Assembly: GCA_003170825.1 (NCBI GenBank)
Contig: PMYL01000051.1
Coordinates: 1-59,605 of the forward strand
DNA: 59,605 nt
Origin: Acidobacteriaceae bacterium
GTDB lineage: Bacteria > Acidobacteriota > Terriglobia > Terriglobales > Acidobacteriaceae
Direction of reading: 5' to 3'
Positions 33,301 through 48,300 of the stretch are shown here, piece after piece. Every line of letters starts with the position of its first letter. The first letter of the stretch is position 1. The notes under the pieces are model-generated. The model did no database searches. It was not told the origin of the DNA and saw nothing but the letters and a program-made list of their open reading frames with translations. The translations under genes were made by a program, and so were the position numbers.

Positions 33301-36300
33301 GTCGGCAATCGCCATCAATCCGCTTGGGGCCGTGGTCATGGTATCGCCTGGAGCGGGAGCAGCCGGCACTTCGGTGCCCGTGGTCATTACCGGCAACGGA
33401 TGGACCCACTTCAGCGCGTCTTCGGGGATCAGCTTCACCGATACGAACAACAGCACCTATGCCAGCGACATCACCGTAACGTCGCAAACGCTGGTCTCGC
33501 CCAACCAGATCAACGCCACGCTGTTGCTCGCCAGTCCCGCGACCGCGATCTACGGCGCGCGCAATATTCTGGTTCATACCAAGCTGCCAAGCGCAGTGTG
33601 GGAATCGGCTACGCTGGGTTCGGCCTTCGTCATAGAAGATCCCAACAACGCGTACAGCATCACCAGCGTCACGCCGGCCACCGGCGCACAGGGCCAGACA
33701 CTGAATGTGGCCCTTACCGCCGTGGGCACGAGCTTCCAGTCGGGCGTCACGTATGCCAACTTCGGCAATGGAATCACCATCAATTCGCTGACGATCAATA
33801 GCACGACCAGCGCCACGGCCAACATCACCATCAGCAACACCACGCCGATCGGCTACCGCACCATCACGCTGGTGACGGGCAGCGAGTTCGCCGTCTCGGT
33901 TCTCTCGCCGCAGGGCAACCCGATCTTCCAGATCACGCCCAACAACGCGACCCTGCTCACTGTGAGCCCCGATTCGGAAGCGCAGGGATGGAGCGGTCAG
34001 GTTACGCTAACGGCTTCGGGGACCCACTTCCTGCAAAATGCCACCCAGTTATCAATTGGCGGCGTGCTTGTGGGTGACGTCACGGTGACCAGCCCGACGA
34101 CCGCAACGGGGCAACTGGCCGTGCCGGCCGGTGCTCCGCTCGGTTTGGAAAACGCGACGGTTTCGACGGGCGGCGAGATCGCGACCCTGAACAATGCATT
34201 CACCATTACGGGAGCCACGCCGGCCCTTCTCTCGGTGGCGCCCAGTTCGGGTAAGCAGGGCCAGGCAAATCTGAACGTGGTGATCACCGGAAACGCCTAT
34301 ACGACATTCACCACAGGCGCGCTGTCGGCGGACTTTACCGGCGAAATCACGGTGAACTCTGTTACACCGACTTCCCCGAGCAGCGCGACGGCGAACATCT
34401 CGATTCACACGGACGCCAACGTGGGGTCGATCACGGCGAATCTGATCAGCGGCACCACGAACTTCCCGTTCACCTTCACGGTCACGCAGTCCAGCGCCTC
34501 GATCGTGAGCGTTGTTCCCAACAGCGCGCCGCAGGGCGGCCAGGTGACCCTTACCGTGACGGCCGTGAACACCAACTGGGTGCAAGGCACGACAACTGCC
34601 TCCTTCTATCCGGCCGGGGTTCCAACACCCAGCGTGGATGAGGTCACGATCACCAGCCCGACGACCGCCCAGCTCGCCGTCGCTGTTCCCACAACCTCCC
34701 CGGTAGGCAACTACGGGTTCTATATGGCCACCGGCGGCCAGGTCGTGAGCGCCTCGATAGGCGTCTATGCCAATACGCCGACCCTGACGATGAGTCCGGC
34801 CAACGGCCTGCTTCCCACGGCCCCCGCCGCCAACAGCTTCACCGTCAACTTTACCGGCCAGTTCACCACCTGGGGGCCGACTACTCTGCCGGTCATCGCC
34901 GGCGAGGGCGTCACCCTGTCGAACTTCACCATCCTTAGCCCGGTGAGCGCCAGCGCCACGCTGACCATCATCGCGGGCACCAATGGAACGCCCACCGCTA
35001 CCGGCTCACGCCTGGTCACCCTCACCACCGGCGGACAGATCGTCACCACCAACTTCAACGTGACCAGCACGCCGGTTGGGATCATCAGCATCAACCCGGA
35101 TCACACGCCGCCAAACACCACCATCTCCGTTGAGATCGTTGGCCTGAACACGCACTTCACGGCCGGAACCACGCAGGTTCTCTTTGGGCCGCAGATCACG
35201 GTGAACAGCGTCACGGTCAACAGCCCCACCGACCTGATCGCCAACATCAGCACCAGCTATATGCTCAGCGGCGTTTTGACGCCGTCTCCGTCCGGATATC
35301 AGTCGATCTACGTCAACACCGGGGCGGAGCAGGTCATGGGCGGCTTCCTGGTGGATTATCCGGCCACCCCGAGCCTTCTCAGCGTCATTCCTTCCAGCGG
35401 CGCGCAGGGCGCGACTCTGAACGACGTGGTCATAACCGGCTCGTTGACCAACTGGGTCGAAGGCACTACTGAAGCCATTCTCGGCGCCGGCATCACCGTG
35501 TCGAACCTGACCATTACCAGCCCCACCACAGCCACGGCCACTATCGCCATCTCCGCCACGGCCCCCGTTGGCGGCAACACCGTGGTCATGTACACCGGTT
35601 CTCAGATCGTGAGCGGCAGCGGGTTCAGCGTGACCCCGAACGCGGCATATATCCAGAGCGTCGAGCCGAATTTCACCTGCCCGGCGGCGTACGCAAATAA
35701 CATTGCGGGCTTTAACTGCACTCCCGGCAGTGCGCCCACCGGGGTTCCGGTCGTCGGACAACTGCAAACCGTCACTCTGAATATCATCGGAGTCGGCACG
35801 CACTGGCTGCAGGGCGAAACCGCGGTAAGCTTCGGTCCGGGCGTAGTGTCGGATGTGCTCGCCGTTTCCAGCCCGACTACAGCGCAGGTGCAGATCACCG
35901 TGCTTTCCAGCGCTCCGGTTGGTTTCGCCACGCTGACCACATCCACCGACGGCGAAGTCGTGTCGTTGCAACAGGCCATTGACATCGAAGAGGGATCGCC
36001 GATTCTTCTTGCCATCTCGCCCGGCGGAGCCCAGCAGGGCACCACCTTGACTCTGCAGGTTCTGGGCCGCTTCACGCACTTCAACTCATTGACTACCTCG
36101 GCCGCCTTCAACCAGGACATCACGGTGAACTCCATCAACGTGATCGACTCGGAAAACCTGACCGCGAACATCACGGTAAGTCCGTTGGCTTACGTAGACT
36201 ACAGCTCTCCCTGCGGCCACGTCCTCACCATCACCTCGGGCAGCGAGCAGGTCTTCACCGATCCGCCCACGCTGAACAACTTCTGCGTCGCGCAGGGTGC

Positions 36301-39300
36301 GGAGGAAATCACCCTGGTCAACCCGGCACAAGGCGTGCAGGGATCGACCGAGTCGATCACCATCACAGGTTCGGCCACCGACTTCGTCAACGGCGAGAGC
36401 CTGGTCAGCTTCGGCGACGGCGGCATCAGCACCGGCACGATCGTGGTGAACAGCCCCACCAGCCTGACTGTTCCGGTCGCCATATCGACGTCATCAACCG
36501 TGGGCTTCCACACGGTGACGGTGACCACACTGGGCCAGGTGGCAACGCAGCAGTACGCCTTCACGGTGAGCCCCGGCGTAGCTACGCTCAATGAGGCCAT
36601 CCCCAACCAGGCCGAGCAGGGCGCGCCTCTTTCCGGTAATCCGCCTTTGGTTATCCGGCTCATCGGCCAGTACTCGCACTTCAGCACCCTGAGCACGGCC
36701 ACCTTCGGCGCGGGAATCACAGTGCAGTCGTACGCCTACGTGAGCCCCACGGAGGTGGATGCCACTATCTCCATCGATCCGCTGTCCTACACGGGCGGCC
36801 GCCTGGTCACGGTGACGACACCTGGGGTTGCCTGCTCTATACTGGCCGACACCTACAACGCGTGCCCCGGTGGCGCCACTACCGGCACCGGCAGCGAGAT
36901 CGTCTCCGCCAACGTGTTCACCGTCATTCCGGGCCCGGCCATCATATCGAACGTTGCGCCGAATACCGGCAACGAGGGCCAGGAGGTGGTGTTCAACATC
37001 ACCGGCTCGGCTACGCACTGGCAGCAGAACTTCACCCAGTTCTATATCGCCGGCGGCGGTTCCGATCTGACCATCAACTCGGTGGTGATCAACAGCGCCA
37101 CCAGCGCCACGGTGGATATGAGCATCTCTCCGACCGCGAACCCCGGAGCGCGTTCCATCTACATGGTCACCAACGGCGAATCCCTGACCGATAGCGGCGC
37201 CTTCGTGGTGACCGGCGGCGTCCCGGTGATCGCCTATCTCAGTCCCAGCAGCACCCAGAACAGTCCCACAACCGGGACCACCGGCCTGCTAGTCGATATC
37301 TACGGCATCTACACCAATTGGGCCACGGGGAGCACCACGGTGAACTTCGGCCCCGGCATCACGGTGGAGTCGTTCCAGGTGGATAACGCGACGCACGTCG
37401 AAGCGGTGATCAACATCGCAGCCAATGCCCAGGACGGCTACCGCACGGTTGTTGTGCAAACCGGAACGCAGGGCCTTACGGGGAACTTCCTGGTGCAGGC
37501 GCCGGCGCCTCCGCCAACTCCGTATATCTGGTACCTGTCTCCGGGTTCGGGACTCCCTGGCCAGACGTTCACCATCACCTTCAACGGCGCCTACACGCAG
37601 TGGGATCCGGGCACAACCGTGCTGGAGGGCTTCAACGGCAGCATCACGGTGAATACCTTCCAGGTGACCAGCCCAACCACCGCCCGGGCCAACATCACCA
37701 TCAGCCCAACGGCCGTTGCCTCGGTAAGCGACCTGACCCTGACCACCGGTTCGGAGGTGGATAACGCGCAATTCAGTGTGGTTGTCGCCGTGCCGACTCT
37801 GAGCATCGTCGATCCAGGCTCGGGTATCCAGGGCGCAACAAACCTGACTGTCAACATCCTCGGTCAGTACACCACCTTTGACAGCACCACTACGTTCCAG
37901 TTCGGCGGTCCCAATTCCCTCATCACAACCGTCGGCTCGCCGACGATTCTTGGGCCCACCATTGCCACCCAGGTCATCAACATCGGCCAACTGGCCCCAC
38001 TTGGCGGCAGCGGCGTGGTTGCCACCACTCCGGATGTAACCGGCTCAGCCCAGGTGGTTGGCGGCGCGGGCTTCTCGGTCACGCCCAGCCTGGCCCTGAT
38101 CTCGGCCATCACGCCGAACACGGCCGCGCAGGGTACCACCCCCACGGTGGAAGTCACCGGCCAGAACACGCATTGGAACGGCTCAACGACGTTCCAGTTC
38201 GGCGCCGGCATCGTGGTGACCAGCACGCAGGTCAACAGCAACACGGATGCCACGCTGACGCTTGCCATCCCGGCCCTGGCCTCTGAGGGACCGACTGGCG
38301 CGAGCGCCCACACGGGCGGCGAAGACGCCAACATCACCAACGGCTTTGTCGTAACCGCGGGCACGCCGTATTTGCTGTCTACCGGACCGGGTTCGGTGCC
38401 GCAGCAAGGCAGCGTCGTGTTCACCATCCTGAGCCAGGCAACGACTTGGTCAGCCGCGACCCCGCCAGTGGTTTCCTACGGCCCAGGGATCACGTTGACC
38501 AACGTCAACGTAACCGGACCCACTTCGTTGACGGTGCATGGGTATGTTCTGCCCACCACCTATGTCGGCTACTACAACCTCACCGTCAGCACCGGCACGC
38601 AGACACTGGGCATCAATAATGCCGTCTACGTCAGTCCCGGCCCCGCGGTCCTTAATAGCGTTTCGCCAAATATCGGCGGACAGGGCGTCAACCTGCCCGC
38701 GGTGCAAATCACCGGCACCAACACCCACTGGGTCCAGGGAACCACGCTACTCAGCTTCCCCGGCGTCCTGATCAACAGCTTCACGGTGACCTCGCCGACT
38801 TTGATCACCGCCAACATCACCGTCAATACCTCTGCACCGGCAGGCCAGGTTTCTGTGACGGCGACCACCCTCGGCGAGGTGGCCACCGGGATCAACGTCT
38901 TCACCATCGGCCAGACCCAGCCGGAGTTGCTGGCCGTCGTCCCGAACAGCGGACCGCAGGGCCTGACTTCGAGCCCCGTCAACCTTACCGGGGCCTTCAC
39001 TAACTTTATCGCCGGCGTCAGCACGGCCAACTTCGGGACGGGCATCACCGTGAACTCGGTGACTGTAACGAGCCCGACCACACTGCAGGCCAACATCACC
39101 GTGCAACCTACGACGACGCTGGGTTATCGCAACGTCTTCGTCACCACGGGAACTGGAGTTGTCTCCCTCAGCAACGCCTTCAACGTCACCGTGGGTCCAG
39201 CGGCAATTGTTGAGGCCTTGAGTCCGGCGAGCGGCGCACAGGGCCAGTCGTACTCCTCAATCGTTATCGTCGGGAGCCAGACTCACTGGCTCCAGGGCAC

Positions 39301-42300
39301 GACCACGGCCAGCTTCGGCGGCGGCATCCAAGTCACCGGAGTCACCATCAACGGCCTGCTCAGCGCCACGGTCGCCATCTCGATTCCAGCCTCCACGCCG
39401 TTGGGCGCTTACAACGTCTCGCTGACCACGGGCGGTGAAGTCGCCACCGGTCTGGGCGGCTTCACCGTGACCACCGGCAGTCCAGTGCTGTCGGTCGTCA
39501 ACCCGCCGACCGGCCATCAGGGCGATGCGCCCTTCGATGTGAATCTCACCGGCCTGTTCACGCACTTCAACACCGCCGCCGGCTGCGCGCCCAACTGCAG
39601 CGTGGCCAGCTTCGGCGCCGGCATTACGGTCGGCTCGACGACGGCCAGCGATGCAACCCACGCCGTTGCCCACAACGTCACCATCGCACAGGGGGCGACG
39701 ATTGGCTCGCGCAATGTGACGGTGACAACGGGAGCCGCTGAGACGGCCTCCATCACTGGCGGCTTCAGCGTGCTGGCAGGCGTTCCGGCCATCATTTCCG
39801 CCACGCCCAACTTTGCCCAGGCAGGCACCACGACCAGCGTCGTGATTACCGGCCAATTCACCACCTTCCAGGCGGGCTTCTCGACCGTGAGCTTCGGTTC
39901 GGGTGTCGCCACGAACTTCATCTCCGGCGTCACTACTACGCAGTTGACCGCCAACATCACCGTTGCCGCAAACGCCACCGTCGGGACCCGGGATATTACG
40001 GTGACCACCAACGGCACGCCTCTTACGCTCAGCGGCGCCTTCAACGTAACCGCCGGTACGCCGGTGATTACGATGATCAGCCCTAACATCGGCAACCCCG
40101 GCCAAACCGGCCTGACCGTCACCATCACCGGCCAGTACACCAACTGGACCGCGGCCTCCACGGTCACCATCGGCACAGCCGCGGATGGAATCACTGTAGT
40201 CGGCGCGGCTGGTCCTGGATTGCCCGGCCCCGTGGTTACGGCCACGGCCACCAGCGTCACCGTGAACGTAAATATCGCCTCGGGCGCTCCGGTTGGCCCG
40301 GCCGATGTAACTGTGAGCGCAACACCAGCAGTTCCCGGCGGCTTCACCGTGCAGGCGGTCGTCATCCCGCCGCCCTCGATACTCTCGATCAGCCCCGGCA
40401 TGAACACCGGCGGAGTACCCATCAACAGCAACTTCTATGTGGTCTTCAGCCAGCCGATGAACATAGCCACTTTCACCAACAGCAATATGTCATTGCAACT
40501 GACCAGCAATCAGGGCCAGGGCTGGATACAGGTACCGATCACCATCAACGTGGATGCCACGGGCCGGGTGCTGACCATCACGCCCAACTCGCCACTGGCG
40601 GTCAATTCTCAGTACTACCTCTATCTGTCCAGCGGCATCACGGACGCCACAGCCGCGCACAATTCGATCAACAGTTACGGTCAATATTTCAACACCGTCT
40701 TCAGCGCCAACACCACGCCGGCCACGGTGGTCGCGTTCAATCCGCCTGCGTTAAGCACGGTGGGCACCAATGTGCCGATTCAGCTCGAATTCAGCACGGA
40801 TATGGAGCAGGGTACCGCCTCCGGGATGACCGTCAGCACCGGCGGCAACCCCGTCGCTGGAACCTTCAGTTGGAACAGCTATCCCTATGGATCGCCCTAT
40901 TGGGGTCCGGGCAACATACTCTACTTCACGCCCACAACGCCTCTGGCGGCGAACACTGCCTACACTGTGAGCTGGGGCGCGCCTCTGGCCGATACGGCCG
41001 GCAACGCGGTTACGCCGGGTTCGTTCACCTTCAATACCGGTAGCGGCGCGGATACGACGACCAACTATCCCGGCAGTGACATCGCGAACGGCCTGACCAA
41101 CGTCGGCACCAATGTTGCGCCGATGATGATGTTCTCCAAGCCTGTCAACCCGATCAACATCAACTCCAGCACGCTTCTGCTGTACAACAGCGACAGCGGC
41201 AAGTACATCAACGGCACTGTTACGGTTGCGCCCAACGGTCTGAGCGCGACTTTCACCCCTGCTGTTCCTCTGCTGCCGGACACTTACTACCGGCTCTATC
41301 AGGCGGGCGGATACTACGATGCGGATGGAAACTCGCAAAACAGCACCGGCGCTTATCTGAACGGCATCAACACCTACTTCACCACCGGCGCCGGCTCCGA
41401 TCTGACCGCGCCGGATGTGGCCTCGATCTCGCCGGCCAATGGCGTCTCGGGTGTACCGCTGAATGCGCAAGTTATTGTGCATTTCAATTCGCCAATTGAT
41501 CCGGCCATCGTGAGCAATGTCATCACGGTCACGCCTTCGGGCGGTTCGGCCATCAACGGCACGGCAACTCTGGCCAGCGACCTGGTCACGATGTTCTTTG
41601 TGCCGACGACGACTCTTGCGCCCAGCACCACGTTCACGGTCGCGGTCAGCGGCTATCAGGACGTGATCGGAAATGTGGGCACAACCCGCAGCTACACATT
41701 TACTACCGCAACCTCCATTGCGCCGATCAACGTCTCGACGGGCTTCAACGCCAGCGGCCAACGGATCTCCACCAATAACACCGCGGACGCAAACTGGAGC
41801 GTCTATCCGTTGGCCAGCGAGCCCTCGGAGAGCACCTTTGCTCCACCGGCTACCGGAACTCCGCAGGCGCTGCTCACTGTGGGGCCAGGAGATGCGGGCT
41901 GGTATAGCGGATGGACGGCCAACGGTCCGAACTCGGATTGGGTCAACATCAATCCGAACAGCACGACCGGCAACACCTATGGTCTCTACTACACGACCTT
42001 CAACATCTCCGGTCCCAGTGTGCCTACGAATCTCTGCCTGGTGGGCTCCATGGGAATCGACGACAACGGATTGCTGGCGATCAATGGGACCGCCATCATG
42101 GGCAATATCAGCTCCATTTACAGCTTGACTCCGTTGAACATACCCATCTCAAGCTATCTGGTGACCGGAGCCAACACTCTGGCCTTAGGATGGGGCTCGA
42201 CCGACAACTCTGACGAGGCCTTCCGCCTTCAGGCGGTTATCGAAACCTGCGGCGCCAGCCTGACCGGCGGATTGTCGCTGGTCAGCGCCACTCCCGCATA

Positions 42301-45300
42301 CGGCGCAAGCGGCGTGGCTACCAACACGACGATCACCCTCAACTTCAACAACCCGCTGGATCCGGCGACGGTCAACTCCACCACGCTGCCGATCCTGGTT
42401 GGCTATAACAGCAACCAGGAGATCGCGGGCAACTACGTGGTGACCGGCAACCAGGTGGTCTTCACGCCCGACAGCCCGCTCCCGGTGAACCAAACATTCT
42501 ATGTCGGCGTCTACAATGGACCGTACGACCTGGCCGGCGACAATGCCGACACGAACGGCTTAAACAACTACAACTGGATCACCTACTTCAACACCAACGG
42601 CAGCACGGCCACGCCGGCCTCAACGCCGTTCACAGTGACGGCCTACACGCCGGCCTCGGGGGCGACCAATGTCGGCCTGCGCACGCCGGTGACAGCCACC
42701 TTCAACCGCTCGCTGAACCTGAACACGGTCAACGGCAACGACTTCGCGCTCTTCAACGGCGATTCGCAGAGTCCGTGGTGCAGCGGCGGCAGCTACAGCC
42801 ACTCCCAGGACGACACGACCATCGAGTTCAATTGCGGCGCATTGCCCTCCAGCGCCAACCTGACCGCGATCTTCGGCAGCGGCCTTCGGGATTGGAACGG
42901 CGATGCGCTGACTCCCAGCTTCACCAACCAGTTCACCACCACCTACTACGACTGGAATACCCATGGCTCGGTGATCACCACGCGGCCCGGCAACGGCGCC
43001 GGCGGAGTGAACGCCAACCTGCCCATCGTCCTGTACTTCAACCTGCCGCTCAACACCGCCGGCGCGAACAGCGGCATCGAGGTGGCGCAGAATAACGTGG
43101 CCATGCCGGGCACGGTGAGCTTGCTGGATAACGGCTACACCCTGGAGTTCACGCCCAGTGTTCCCTGGACGCAGGGCGCGCTCATTCAGTGGTGGACTAC
43201 CGGCAGCCTGACCGACGTTTACTACAACGCGACCGTCAACACCACCTCCGGCTACTTCTATGTGGCAGGCAGCACCGCATCGCTGGCGCCGACCGTGCAA
43301 GTGGTCTCTCCGTTGTCGGCGACGACCAGCATCGCGCCCAACTCGTTCTTCGACATTCAGTTCAACACTTCGATTGATCCTACGACGGTCAACACCAACA
43401 ACATCTATCTGATCGACGAAACCACCTCTTTGCATGTGGCCGCTACGTATACGGAGCCGCAGCCAAACGTGGTCCGCATCGTGCCGACGAGCGATCTGGT
43501 TCACAATGGAATCCTGTACGTTAACAGCGGCCTGAAAAGCTCAACCAGCGTGCCTGCAGCCAGCTACGGCCAGTGGTATTACCCCACCGGCTCCGACGAC
43601 ACGACGTTGCCGGTGGTGACCAGCGCGGTGCCTTACAACGGCGCCACGGGCGTGGGCGTCAATGTAACGCCGGGCGTGATCTTCAACAAGTCCATCGATC
43701 CGGTCAGCGTCAACAGCAACACCTTCCAGATGTTGAACGGCGCCACGCCTCTGGCGGGCAGCTACTGGTTCAACTCCAACGACACGCGCGTGGAGTTCGT
43801 GCCCAACGCGCCGCTGCCGGCCAACACCACTCTGGCGATGAGCCTCAACGGCGTCCTCGACGAGGTTGGCCACCCGGCCACCTTCAGCTCCTCCTTCCAG
43901 ACGGGCGCGACGCCTGACACCACCGCGCCGACCGTTGTTACGACCAGCATTCCCAACAACGGAAGCGTTCCGACCAACGCGTCGATCACCATCCAGTTCA
44001 GCACTTCGATGGACGCGACCACGTTCAGCACGGGCAGCAGCGGCGACATCTACATCTACGACTCCCTGCTGGGCATTCGCGTTCCCGCGACGCTCTCCTG
44101 GAATGCAAGCCAGACGGTTGCCTACCTGCTGCCGAGCTCTTCGCTGGCAGCCGGCCGCTTGTACTACCTCTATGTCAACACCGGCACGGACCTTGCGGGC
44201 AACCAGGTCAACGGCTATTTCGCGGAATTCTACGCCGAGTACGCCAGCGCCTCGACGGCTCCCACGGTGATCAACTTCAATCCGCTCGGCGGGGCAACTG
44301 GCGTGGGCACCAACGTGATCATCGAAGCGCAGTTCAGCAACGCCATTGATCCCAACACTCTCACCGGCGTCACTCTGTCGAGTGGAGGCGGTCCTGTGAC
44401 AGCCACGCCGGTCCTAAGCGCGGGCAACACAGTACTGCAGCTTGTGCCGCAGGCGCAACTGGCGGCCAACACGAACTACACGATGACCATCGCGGGCGTG
44501 AAGGATCCGGCCGGCAACACGGTGGCCACCATAACCAACAGCTTCACCACCGGCCCAGCCTACGACATCACCCCGCCGGTGGTGGTTAGCATCGATCCGT
44601 CGAACTACGCCACAGTGGGCACCAACGTGACTCCGAAGATTCTCTTCAACAAGCCGCTCAACCCGATCGGGGTTACCACCAGCTACTTCCAGTTGGTCCT
44701 CAACGACACCGGTCAGGTCATTCCGATCACGGTTTCGCTGTCGGCGAACGGGCTGGAGGTTACGTTCACGCCTCTGATTCCTCTGCTGGCCAACACGGAG
44801 TACAGGTACTCGAATGTGAATGGCGGCGGATCTGTCGACGAGGACGGCAACCTCGATAATCTGCCATGGTATTACTTCTATACCGGCAGCGGCGCGGTCA
44901 GCACGGGTCCGACGGTCACCGTCAGTCCGCTCAATGGCGCCTTGGGCATTCCGCTGAACGCTGAGGTCATAGTCAACGTCAGCGCGCCCATCGATCCCAC
45001 CAGTGTGACTCAGAACTCGATCAAGTTGCTGAACGGCGTTACTCCGGTGGCGGGAACCGTGAGCGTGGTCAACAGCCAGGAGCTCAGCTTCGCGCCCACC
45101 AGCGCGTTGTCAGCGGGCATCCTCTACACGGTGAAGGTCAGCGGCTTCACGGACGCCAACGGCAACACCGTGGTTTCTTCCGCCACTACGTTCACCACTG
45201 CCGGCACTGCATCCACCGGCGGACTTACTCTGACTGGCACCAACATCAGTTGGGGCGCGACGGGCATCTCCACCACCTCGCAGATCGTTCTGCAGTTCAG

Positions 45301-48300
45301 CCAGATTCTGGATCCGGCGACGGTGAACGGCAGCACGCTGGAGGTGATGAACGGTTGGAACAGCAACAACGGCCTGGCCGGGACGTTAGCAGTCAACGGC
45401 AACCAGGTCACCTTCACTCCCACCAATCCGTATCCTGCCAATGCGTACATTTACGTCGGCAGTTGCAACGGCCCCACGGATATTCTGGGCGACGTGATGA
45501 CCGGCTGCTGGAATAATATCCTGTACTTCAAGGTGGGCAGCGGCGGGACGACTCCCACGTCGTTGACGGTTCTTTCGGTCAGTCCGGCCAGCGGCGCCAC
45601 CAATGTGGGCCGCGACCAGCCGGTCTCGGTCACCTTCAGCAACCCGATCAATTCCGGCACGACGGGCGGCTACAACACGCAACTGTACGCCGGCCAGGAC
45701 CTGCAGACCAACGGCAGCGTCACCATGTCGGCGGACGGCCGCACCATGACCTTCAACGTAGGCGCGCTGTATAACGGCACCACCTACACCATTGCAATCC
45801 CCGCCGGCGGAGTCACCGACGAATGGGGCAACTCACTTTCGGCTCCCTTCACCAGCAGCTTCACCACGGTGGCCGATCCAGCCACCTGCTGCGGCGGAGT
45901 GCAATCCACGAACCCCAGCAATAATGCATCCGGGGTTCCGACCAACAACTTGTTGACCCTCTACATGAATCGCCAGGTCAATCCCTCCACGGTAGCCGGC
46001 AATCTGACTGTCACCGTGAACGGACAGGTCTACGCAGGCACCACGCAGGCGACGGCTGGAGGCTGGGAGATCCAGTTCACGCCCACGGTTGCGTTCCCGA
46101 ACAGCGCCACAGTGCAGTGGTTCCTCTCCGGGAATGTGCAGGATGTCTACGGCAATTACTTGTACGGCAACAGCGGCTACTTCTATACCGCGGCGGTTGT
46201 GAATACAGCCACTACCTCGCCGTCGATCATTGCTGTCAGCCCGCGCTGCTGCGGATCGACCAACGTGGCGACCAACGCCAACGTGGACATCGAGTACAAC
46301 CTGCCCATTGATGCAACCACGCTGAACACCACCGACGTGTTCATCAACAGTGGGCCGGCAACGCCGTACACGGTTGGCCTGGCTCCGGGTACGAACAACG
46401 TGGTTCGCATCACGCCTAGCACGCCGTGGACTGCCAGCACATGGTACGGCTTCTGCGCCAACGCCAGCGTCAAGGGCACCAATGGCGTAGCGGCTACGTA
46501 CTCTTGCTGGACGACCTACTTCACCATCGGCACAACTACGGACACCACCCCCGGCACGGTCACTGTGGGACCGCCCAACGGCGCGATCAATGTGGGCACC
46601 AACGCATACATCCGCCTGCAGTTCTCCAAGCCGGTGGACGTGACCACCATCAACGCGACCAATGTGGCCATCACCACCGGCGGCAATCCGATCCCCGGCA
46701 CCTGGTCGTACAACCTCAGCGGAAACGACGTGATCGGCGCCAACTTCTCGCCGGTGAATCCGCTGCCGCCATCGAGCACGATTCAGGTGAGCATCAACGG
46801 GTTGCTGGATTACGCGGGCAATCTCTTCAACGAACCCACGACGACGTTCACCACCGCGGCGACGCCCGACTACACCACCCCAACCGTAACGCTCGACTTC
46901 GGCTACTGGCAGAGCGGGGTTGCCACCAACGCCTCGTTCAGTTGCCGCTACTCGGAGGCTATGGATCCGAGCAGCGTCAATGCAGGCAACACGTACATCT
47001 ACAGTTACGTGACCAACGCAAGCATCCCGGTCAACTACACGTGGTCTACTGACTTCATGTCGGTTACCATGACGCCGGTGACGCCGCTCTTCGCCGACGC
47101 GCAGTACATCTACTACTGCAACGGCGCTATCGATCTGACCGGCAACGGCGAGAACAACGGCTCGGCCGGCTTCTACACCGGCAACGGCCCGCTCAGCCAG
47201 GGACCGACACTGCTCTATGCCAATCCGCCCAACGGCATGACCAACGTGCCGGTGGATACCAACCAGGGCCCGTGGTACGGCTCCAGCCTCGGCTTGCTCT
47301 TCAACGAACCGTTTGCGAGCGACTCGCTGGGCAACATCACACTGACCCCCAACGGCGGCAGTGCGATTCCCATCGGCGTCTACGCGGAGTTCGGAAACAC
47401 CATCGCCTGGGTGCAACTGCCCTGGGCCCTGGCGCCCAACACGCAGTACACCTACAACGTCACCGGCGTTACCGACTTGAGCGGCAATGCGATCACCCCG
47501 GTGGCCAGCACCTTCACCACAGGAGCGGGCTATGACTTTACTGCCCCGACCGTGGCGTCTACCGTGCCGGCAAACGGCGTCACCACAACAGGAGTTCCGA
47601 CATCGACATCGATCACCTTCAGCGAGGCGATGGATCCGGTTCTCATAGCCACGTTCAACATCTACCTGCAAACTCACAACACGCATACCATCGTTCCAGT
47701 CACGCTCAGCTTCTCACCGGATTTCACGACGGTGACCCTCACGCCGACGGCGCCGCTGGCGGAGTCAACCATCTACGATCTGGTCATCTACGGCAACAAC
47801 TGGTGGCCCTATGACATTGCCGGCAACAGCCTTAATGTCACCGGCTATGTCACTTACAACAACGGCTATGTCTTCAGCGAGTTCACCACCGGCACAACCG
47901 CGGCGGTGAACGGCGCCTGCGGAACGGCGAACGGACAAACATTCTCTGTTCCGCCCACCGCCAACCTCTGCTCGGCGGGCACGGCCTCGGCAGTGAACAA
48001 TGCCGGTGGCGCTAGCGGCTTTACCTGGAGTTGCGGAGGCCAGTATGGGGGCACAACCGCCTCCTGCTCGGCCACCGTCACCCCGGCCAGCGCCTGCTAC
48101 GCGCAACCGACTGGCTTGGTCTCCTGGTGGAAGGGCGACGGCGACGCCACCGACCACATGGGCAACAACAACGGAACGCTGGAGAACGGCGCGAGCTTTG
48201 CCCTGGGCGAGGTCAACGACGCCTTCAGCTTCAACGGCAGCAACCAGTATGTGCTGATCGGCCAGCCGGTTCCGGCCGACCTGCAAATCCAGAACAACTT

